Shown: piece after piece, positions 7,153-11,715 of the stretch
Layout of the letters: each line of letters opens with the position of its first letter
Position numbering within the stretch: the stretch's first letter is position 1
Virus record (IMG/VR): IMGVR_UViG_3300025120_000231
Span: 1-34,950 of that record
Direction: 5' to 3' (one strand)
Origin: a virus
DNA length: 34,950 nucleotides
Notes under the pieces: generated by a model
The model's input: the letters and a program-made list of their open reading frames with translations, nothing else
The model's database searches: none
Told to the model about the DNA's origin: nothing
Translations under genes and position numbers: made by a program

Positions 7153-8189
7153 TATTAACACTTCCTAGAGAGTATGTTGTAGCTAAATTCTACGAGTATG
7201 GTAGAAGTCCATACTACAATAAGTTTAACAACGTATATCAATGCTCTTGTCCGGTGTGTATGGAGTCACCGAAGAAAAAACGTTGTTATTATTTACCGGA
7301 TAATGACAACATATATTGCCATAATTGTGGTTGGAGTAGTAAGCCATTTAAATGGATTAAAGAAGTAAGTAACTGCAGTAACTCAGATATTATTGAAGAA
7401 GTAAAGGATTATGAAGTTACTATTGATATTACTAAAGATGATGAAGTAGTAGTCAAAGTACAAACAGAGACACTACCTGCTGATAGTATTAATCTATCAG
7501 ATAAGATGCAGCAAGATTTTTATAAGGACAATATTATTATTAGAGCATGCAATCATATTATTAAGTCGAGAAGACTGGATACTGCTATTAATAGACCTGA
7601 CAATCTCTACGCTTCATTAACTGATAAGGTTCATAAGAATAGAATTACAATACCGTTTATAAATGAACATGGCGAAATAGAGTTTTATCAAACACGTACA
7701 GTTATGACGTCAGATTTAAAAACAAAGCCAAAGTATCTTGGTAGGGTAGGTAGTGAGAAAACTCTATTTAACATCGATAAAGTATCAAGTGATCATGATA
7801 AGGTGTATATCTTTGAAGGTCCTTTAAATGCCTTCTTTACTAAGAACTCAGTAGCTGTAGCTGGTATTACAGAGCGTGGAAAATCATTCACTGCAAGACA
7901 AGAAGAGCAGTACAGTGGTCATCTTAAATGGTATGATAAGGTGTGGATCCTTGACTCTCAGTGGGTTGACCGAGCTTCATTGATAAAGTCTGAAGTATTA
8001 CTTAAACAGGGGGAGAGCGTGTTTATATGGCCGGAAAAGTTCGGTAAACGCTTTAAAGACTTTAATGATATTGCGATGCATTGCAAAGTGGATGAGATCA
8101 GCTGGAACTTTATTGAGAAACATACCTATAGAGATCTTGAAGGAATTATTAAGATGACTCAAATTAAAAAATACTGCAATGGAAAATAG
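7149..8189 (+). CDS. 61: DNA primase, gp61-like (zinc ribbon + TOPRIM)
   Basis: The 346 aa are close to T4 gp61 (342 aa). An N-terminal zinc ribbon has CPVC at 34-37 and CHNC at 57-60. A DnaG-type TOPRIM domain follows, with the glutamate motif VYIFEGPLNAFF at about 219-230 and the acidic ILDSQ motif near 267-271. Downstream FGKRFKDFNDI resembles the KD-N segment of phage primases. It would synthesise short RNA primers while bound to the gp41-type helicase encoded at the left edge. It overlaps the exonuclease by 4 nt and the next gene by 11 nt. Confidence 0.88.
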   Translation: MILTLPREYVVAKFYEYGRSPYYNKFNNVYQCSCPVCMESPKKKRCYYLPDNDNIYCHNCGWSSKPFKWIKEVSNCSNSDIIEEVKDYEVTIDITKDDEVVVKVQTETLPADSINLSDKMQQDFYKDNIIIRACNHIIKSRRLDTAINRPDNLYASLTDKVHKNRITIPFINEHGEIEFYQTRTVMTSDLKTKPKYLGRVGSEKTLFNIDKVSSDHDKVYIFEGPLNAFFTKNSVAVAGITERGKSFTARQEEQYSGHLKWYDKVWILDSQWVDRASLIKSEVLLKQGESVFIWPEKFGKRFKDFNDIAMHCKVDEISWNFIEKHTYRDLEGIIKMTQIKKYCNGK

Positions 8190-8943
8190 TAAAATGTTAT
8201 ATTGGGGATCGTGCAGATATATGTACGATTTTATGTGGAATTCATTTGCAGGTAGGTTGCACACCACGCGTGAAATTGGTTCAGTTATAATGGGGACTGG
8301 TATCGACTTAATTAATCAGTTTCCACAAGAGTATTTTACGTATGTTTTTGGAGATATACATAATGCTATTGCTTCTAATAATGTTTCTTGTACAACTGCA
8401 GGATTTGAACGAAAGTTACCAGATCTTAAAGATATTAAAGATGTTATTATCGAAGTTTCATCTAATGTAGTAAATAAAGCATATATTAAAGGTAGGACAG
8501 TATATGTAAATACGTTTTATGTAAATAGAGATGCAGATAACACTATAGATTCACCGGGAAGAGTTATAAGTCGGGAGATACGTGATGCATCACAAGTAGT
8601 AATTCTATCACCTAAAGATTTAGAATTAGACTTAGTGCTTATTAGAGACTTGATTAAAGAGAAGTTTCACCCGGAAGCACGTCTTCATGTTATACCACCT
8701 CTTAATCTTCGCACAGGAGGCGATAATAGTCACTATATCCGAACCCGTGCAGCTAATACGTATGCACTAGAAGCTGCTTGTAACCAGTACAAAATAAACT
8801 TCTACAATGTAGGTAAACATCTAGAAGACGTTTGTATAAATCCTACATTAGAGAAGTTTCAACCTACAAGAGCTCATTATGATGAAGATCTCTTTGCAGA
8901 GTATGTTAGGCCTTATCTAGAAGAGCAGATTAAACCCCTTTGA
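8179..8943 (+). CDS. SGNH/GSCFA-like hydrolase, putative
   Basis: The frame gives 254 aa from the ATG at 8179, or 249 aa from the ATG at 8194, which places MLYWGSCRY at the N-terminus. GSCRY looks like the GSCFA-type nucleophile block, VIIEVSSNVV like a beta strand ending in an Asn block, and VIPPLNLRT followed by NFYNVGKHLEDV and RAHYDEDLF like the C-terminal SGNH blocks. SGNH enzymes act as esterases or acyl-transferases on carbohydrates and lipids; here Cys would take the Ser position. The substrate is unknown and the Asp/His dyad is not certain. It ends the rightward replication operon and overlaps the 3' end of the convergent gene by 14 bp. Confidence 0.55.
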   Translation: MENSKMLYWGSCRYMYDFMWNSFAGRLHTTREIGSVIMGTGIDLINQFPQEYFTYVFGDIHNAIASNNVSCTTAGFERKLPDLKDIKDVIIEVSSNVVNKAYIKGRTVYVNTFYVNRDADNTIDSPGRVISREIRDASQVVILSPKDLELDLVLIRDLIKEKFHPEARLHVIPPLNLRTGGDNSHYIRTRAANTYALEAACNQYKINFYNVGKHLEDVCINPTLEKFQPTRAHYDEDLFAEYVRPYLEEQIKPL

Positions 8944-9367
8944 GTATAGGATTCTCAGATTGAGCAAGATAGCCTCGAAAGGTCTCATTAAGAGCAGCAA
9001 GATCGGTAGCTACTTTAGATACTCGGCGTTGCTCACCTTTCATTTTATCAAAAAGTGTATCTGCTTCAGCATTACCAATTGCATATGAAATAGAATTAGG
9101 ATCTTCACTATCATTAAGGCTTTTAAGGAACGCATCACCACTTGCTATCCAACCTTTAAGTGTATTAACCATTGCAGCATTAGCTTCGCCCATTGCTTCT
9201 GCAGCTTTAACAGCAGGATCAACTTCAGCAATTTCTGTATCTGCTTCCATATCAACATCAAAATCTTCTGAAGAAGTATCATCGTCAAGTTCAAGCTCGA
9301 AAGCTTCTTTCTCGTCTTCAATATCCTCTGTGATAGCTTTAAAGAATCTCTTTTCAAATTTACTCAT
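8930..9367 (-). CDS. Acidic 145-aa protein, hypothetical (late)
   Basis: I choose the start at 9367 (MSKFEKRFF), because it is 5 nt after a minus-strand TAAATA; the upstream in-frame codons read through that promoter. The first half is highly acidic (DDDTSSEDFDVDMEADTE), and the rest is Ala-rich helical (DPAVKAAEAMGEANAAMV). This resembles prohead-core or scaffold-associated proteins in composition only. It is the only minus-strand gene in the left third and is driven by a bidirectional late promoter shared with the gene at 9402. Confidence 0.75.
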   Translation of the reverse strand: MSKFEKRFFKAITEDIEDEKEAFELELDDDTSSEDFDVDMEADTEIAEVDPAVKAAEAMGEANAAMVNTLKGWIASGDAFLKSLNDSEDPNSISYAIGNAEADTLFDKMKGEQRRVSKVATDLAALNETFRGYLAQSENPILKGV

Positions 9368-9372
9368 GTTAA

Positions 9373-9394
9373 TATTTAGTCTCGGGCATAAATA
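9373..9394. promoter_or_regulatory. Divergent late promoter pair
   Basis: TAAATA reads leftward at 9378-9373 (5 nt before the minus ATG at 9367) and rightward at 9389-9394 (7 nt before the plus ATG at 9402). Only 10 bp separate the two cores, so two late promoters share a 34-bp intergenic space. Confidence 0.65.
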
Positions 9395-9401
9395 ATAATA
9401 C

Positions 9402-9728
9402 ATGAATGTTGCAAGTAATCCGTATTATGTTGGTCCTGCCAAAAATCCTGTTAATGCTCAACTAAGTGTTAAAGATCAGGAACTTCAATATAAGAACGAC
9501 GAAAAATTTCAGAAAGCCCCTCCTATTATGCCACACGAACTAGAACAAATTACAGCTACTCTTGGAAATACATTTGTATCACTTGCCGAACTACAGCGTA
9601 TGCTGGAAAATGTTAAACAAAATGAGACAGTAGATGAGGAATATGTAAGCGACCTGCAGGATAAAATTGATCGCATTAATAATCTTATACTTGAACTACC
9701 AGAGCAACTTGCTAAACTATCATTATAG
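9402..9728 (+). CDS. 108-aa coiled-coil protein, hypothetical
   Basis: A polar N-terminus (NPYYVGPAKNPVNAQL) is followed by two predicted helices (HELEQITATLGNTFVSLAELQRML and YVSDLQDKIDRINNLILELPEQL) with heptad-like leucines, so a short coiled coil or helical hairpin is likely. The ATG lies 7 nt after a TAAATA late element, which marks it as a late, perhaps structural or assembly, gene. I do not recognise the family. Confidence 0.7.
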   Translation: MNVASNPYYVGPAKNPVNAQLSVKDQELQYKNDEKFQKAPPIMPHELEQITATLGNTFVSLAELQRMLENVKQNETVDEEYVSDLQDKIDRINNLILELPEQLAKLSL

Positions 9729-9731
9729 TAG

Positions 9732-9759
9732 TTGCAACTACTCCAAAAGATACTATACT
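9732..9759 (+). promoter_or_regulatory. Sigma70-like promoter, 7 nt before ATG
   Basis: TTGCAA at 9732-9737, a 16-bp spacer, and TATACT at 9754-9759; the ATG is at 9767. Spacing and leader length are identical to the helicase promoter at 56-83. Confidence 0.55.
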
Positions 9760-9766
9760 ATAGTAT

Positions 9767-10138
9767 ATGTTTAGATCGCTCTTATTAACTGCAGTCGTAT
9801 CAACGTTATTTGCTTTCGGATTAGCAAACCTAATGGGTTTCTGGCATGCCTTTGCACTTACTACTGGAGTGCAGTTTGTTGTTTTTTGGTTTGTTAATTC
9901 TTTTAGTGTGACTAATAAAGAAGCTTTATATGCAGAGTTTGAAAGTGAAATGGATGCTGTATTATCCCTAAGTAGAGTATCAGCCCAATGCCCGTGCGGT
10001 GATTATACTTTTGATGTAGATGTCTTCGCGAATACAGAGAATGTTTTTAGATGTCCTAAGTGTAATAATAATGTAGAGCTTGGAATGATGAAGATACCTG
10101 TTCTACAAACTAATCCTGAAGAAGTAACAGGAGAATAA
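9767..10138 (+). CDS. Membrane protein with C-terminal zinc ribbon
   Basis: The 123-aa protein has two hydrophobic segments, about residues 4-23 (SLLLTAVVSTLFAFGLANLM) and 27-45, which form a helical hairpin in the inner membrane. A soluble tail follows with CPCG (75-78) and CPKC (96-99), a likely zinc ribbon of about 20 residues between knuckles. With both termini cytoplasmic, the ribbon would face the cytoplasm. The family is unknown. It is expressed from its own promoter and sits in the envelope-oriented accessory cluster with the lipoprotein and the outer-membrane protein. Its TAA stop forms part of the next gene's TAAATA. Confidence 0.75.
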   Translation: MFRSLLLTAVVSTLFAFGLANLMGFWHAFALTTGVQFVVFWFVNSFSVTNKEALYAEFESEMDAVLSLSRVSAQCPCGDYTFDVDVFANTENVFRCPKCNNNVELGMMKIPVLQTNPEEVTGE

Positions 10139-10141
10139 ATA
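10136..10141 (+). promoter_or_regulatory. Late promoter core overlapping a stop codon
   Basis: TAAATA begins with the TAA stop of the membrane-protein gene and ends 5 nt before the lipoprotein ATG at 10147. Confidence 0.55.
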
Positions 10142-10146
10142 CTTAT

Positions 10147-10470
10147 ATGTGTAAATTTATAACTGCATTTATTGCATTGTTTCTGGTAAGCTGTGATGGT
10201 ACGTATACATCTTATTCTTATGATCCGACTCCGACAACTACTGTAAGGCATATACCTACTCAAACTTTATTCGCACGCGAACGGCTTAGATATACTACAA
10301 GTCAGTATTATGTTCCTTACTACGGAGCATATCGGTATAGTACTTACTGCCCACCAACATATCGGTATAGTTCTCGGCCAGATGTTCCATTATGGTCGCG
10401 AACAACTCATAAACACACGTCAAGACCTGTTCGTGTGCGTACAAGCAAGTATGAGAGTAAATCTAAGTAA
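10147..10470 (+). CDS. Phage-encoded lipoprotein, Tyr/Pro/Thr-rich
   Basis: The 107-aa protein starts with a signal peptide (MCKFITAFIALFLVSC) whose lipobox LVSC places the lipidated cysteine at residue 16. The next residue is Asp, which in E. coli keeps a lipoprotein in the inner membrane; whether this host follows the rule is unknown. The mature part is rich in Tyr, Thr, Pro and Arg, with two RYS units (AYRYS, TYRYS) from a DNA direct repeat, and it ends very basic (RPVRVRTSKYESKSK). Candidate roles are superinfection exclusion or an outer spanin-like lysis partner. Neither is shown by sequence alone. Confidence 0.75.
   Translation: MCKFITAFIALFLVSCDGTYTSYSYDPTPTTTVRHIPTQTLFARERLRYTTSQYYVPYYGAYRYSTYCPPTYRYSSRPDVPLWSRTTHKHTSRPVRVRTSKYESKSK
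10328..10371 (+). repeat. 14-bp direct repeat within the lipoprotein gene
   Basis: CATATCGGTATAGT occurs at 10328-10341 and again at 10358-10371, a period of 30 bp (10 codons). It encodes the two YRYS units. Confidence 0.8.
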
Positions 10471-10498
10471 ACCATAAGGAACTATCATATAATTAGGT

Positions 10499-10540
10499 AT
10501 GGAGAATGATAAAAATAATCAATCGAAATACGAACTATAA
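10499..10540 (+). other. Mini-ORF of 13 codons after a TATAAT
   Basis: The 84-bp gap 10471-10554 holds a TATAAT at 10488-10493, 5 nt before an ATG at 10499 opening MENDKNNQSKYEL and a TAA stop. No good -35 is visible. It may be chance or a leader peptide before the 81-aa gene. Confidence 0.25.
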
Positions 10541-10554
10541 TACAATAATAATAC

Positions 10555-10800
10555 ATGAATAATAATATTACTCTAAATAAGAAAGATGGTACTACGGAAG
10601 AGATGACTCTAGAAGCTTTTTCGCGATGGGCATGCTTAGTTGAAGGCATTCAAGCAGTAGATCAGAAGTTAGTAGATGCAAAAGTACCTGATTCTGATAC
10701 GAAGTGGGTAAAGCCGCTTGCATTTGAAAAATATATTCAAGAACGTTATCATTCAATGCTTAGTGATGTACGCATTGAGCATCAGATCGGTAATATCTAA
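10555..10800 (+). CDS. 81-aa protein, hypothetical
   Basis: A small mixed-charge protein that begins NNNITLNKKDGTTEEMTLEAF and continues with helices (FSRWACLVEGIQAVDQKL, FEKYIQERYHSMLSDVRI). TATAAT at 10536-10541 is 13 nt upstream, with no clear -35. The gene ends 8 nt before the tRNA, so the tRNA may be part of the same transcript. I do not recognise the family. Confidence 0.7.
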   Translation: MNNNITLNKKDGTTEEMTLEAFSRWACLVEGIQAVDQKLVDAKVPDSDTKWVKPLAFEKYIQERYHSMLSDVRIEHQIGNI

Positions 10801-10808
10801 AATTTTAT

Positions 10809-10883
10809 TCCGGAGTAGCTCAGCGGTAGAGCGTCTGACTGTTAATCAGAATGTCCTAGGTTCGATCCCTAGCTCCGGAGCCA
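10809..10883 (+). tRNA. tRNA-Asn (anticodon GTT), CCA encoded
   Basis: A complete cloverleaf can be drawn: acceptor TCCGGAG with CTCCGGA, D stem GCTC with GAGC, anticodon stem TCTGA with TCAGA around the loop CTGTTAA, T stem CTAGG with CCTAG and loop TTCGATC. The discriminator is G, followed by an encoded CCA. The anticodon GTT reads AAC and AAT, both frequent in the Asn-rich, AT-rich tail genes of this phage. It is the only tRNA in the window. Confidence 0.96.
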
Positions 10884-10889
10884 ATTTAA

Positions 10890-10907
10890 ATGTTGCATAT
10901 GCAACAT
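10890..10907. repeat. Perfect 18-bp palindrome after the tRNA
   Basis: ATGTTGCATATGCAACAT is perfectly self-complementary and starts 6 nt after the tRNA CCA, 12 bp before the TAAATA of the outer-membrane-protein gene. It could fold as a small hairpin (tRNA 3' processing or weak termination, though no T-tract follows) or act as a dimeric protein-binding site. Confidence 0.7.
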
Positions 10908-10919
10908 AATATTATACAA

Positions 10920-10925
10920 TAAATA
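10920..10925 (+). promoter_or_regulatory. Late promoter core for the outer-membrane barrel gene
   Basis: TAAATA ends 4 nt before the ATG at 10930, so the predicted transcript would be leaderless. Confidence 0.55.
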
Positions 10926-10929
10926 CGAT

Positions 10930-11649
10930 ATGCTAAAAACTATTATATTAACAACGTTGGCTGCAGTTGGCTTTGTCTCTGCAGATATTACTGTACCTCC
11001 AATTGAGGTATCCTCTACTTATAGGGATACAGATGTTTGGCGAGGTGCGAAGTTTGGTGAAAGTGATAAAGTAACTGGTCTTAGTACTGGTTATGATTTT
11101 GACTTTGCACGATTGGAAGCTTCATTCTCTTATGCTGATAACTCTCAGCTTAATAACACTAATCTATCTGTTGGATTTACTCGTGATTTCTCTTTAGAAA
11201 GTGTCGGTGAGTTCTCAGCTGGAGTCGCTTATAAGCGTTATACTGGAGGAACTGATCTTGCAGGTGATGTCACTAGTGAAATTGGAGTTTCTCTTGCTAA
11301 GGAGCTTTTTGAAACTAATATTACAGGTACCCAATACTTTGCTACTGAAGGTAACGGATTGGGTTACTTTGAACTTACAGCTAAACGTTCAATTGATCCA
11401 TTTCCATTTGTACTTGGTAATGAAGTGCTTATTGATCTAACTGCTACTGTTGGTTATAGCTTTGATGAGTCAGAGTTTACTCACACACAACTAACCTTTA
11501 GTAAAGATTACGAGTATAACTATTTTGGAGGAATTACCCTTACACCATTTGTTTCATTCGTAAATGTAGCATCTGATACTGTTGGTACCATCTATGCTGG
11601 ATCAGATGATGAAACTCTTACAGGAGTTTCCTTTAGGAAGTTCTTTTAA
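10930..11649 (+). CDS. Outer-membrane beta-barrel protein, porin-like
   Basis: The 239-aa protein has a signal peptide of about 18 residues with a VSA cleavage site before DITVPP. The mature part alternates hydrophobic and polar residues in strands separated by short turns (DFARLEASFSYAD, NTNLSVGFTRDF, EFSAGVAYKRYTGG, ALTATVGYSF-like patterns) and ends GVSFRKFF. A C-terminal Phe is the hallmark of proteins inserted by the Bam machinery. The early STYRDTDVWRG resembles the start of small TorF-type putative porins. It is expressed late and alone, between a TAAATA and a strong terminator. It could alter the host surface, for example to block reinfection or change permeability; this is inference. 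A virion role is less likely given the signal peptide. Confidence 0.8.
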   Translation: MLKTIILTTLAAVGFVSADITVPPIEVSSTYRDTDVWRGAKFGESDKVTGLSTGYDFDFARLEASFSYADNSQLNNTNLSVGFTRDFSLESVGEFSAGVAYKRYTGGTDLAGDVTSEIGVSLAKELFETNITGTQYFATEGNGLGYFELTAKRSIDPFPFVLGNEVLIDLTATVGYSFDESEFTHTQLTFSKDYEYNYFGGITLTPFVSFVNVASDTVGTIYAGSDDETLTGVSFRKFF

Positions 11650-11674
11650 ACTATTAATAAACTAACTTAGATTA

Positions 11675-11705
11675 CCCCTTCATAATATATTATGAAGGGG
11701 TTTTT
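11675..11705 (+). terminator. Rho-independent terminator
   Basis: CCCCTTCATAATA is followed directly by its reverse complement (11675-11700, a perfect 26-bp palindrome) and then TTTTT. It ends the outer-membrane-protein transcript. The minus-strand side lacks a good T-tract, so it mainly serves the plus strand, at the junction with the convergent tail block. Confidence 0.9.
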
Positions 11706-11715
11706 ATGTTTATAA

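Noticed and set aside
8930-9403. Longer 157-aa start (MYYYLCPRL) for the acidic protein
   Set aside because: The extra codons lie over the divergent promoter pair; the ATG at 9367 has the standard 5-nt spacing from TAAATA.
10809-10883. tRNA gene as a phage integration (att) site
   Set aside because: No integrase or flanking repeat of the tRNA 3' end is present, and the gene content is that of a lytic T4-like phage.
11675-11705. Bidirectional terminator also ending the tail operon
   Set aside because: The minus-strand reading of the hairpin is followed by TAATCTAAG, not a T-tract, so termination of the leftward transcript here is not supported.
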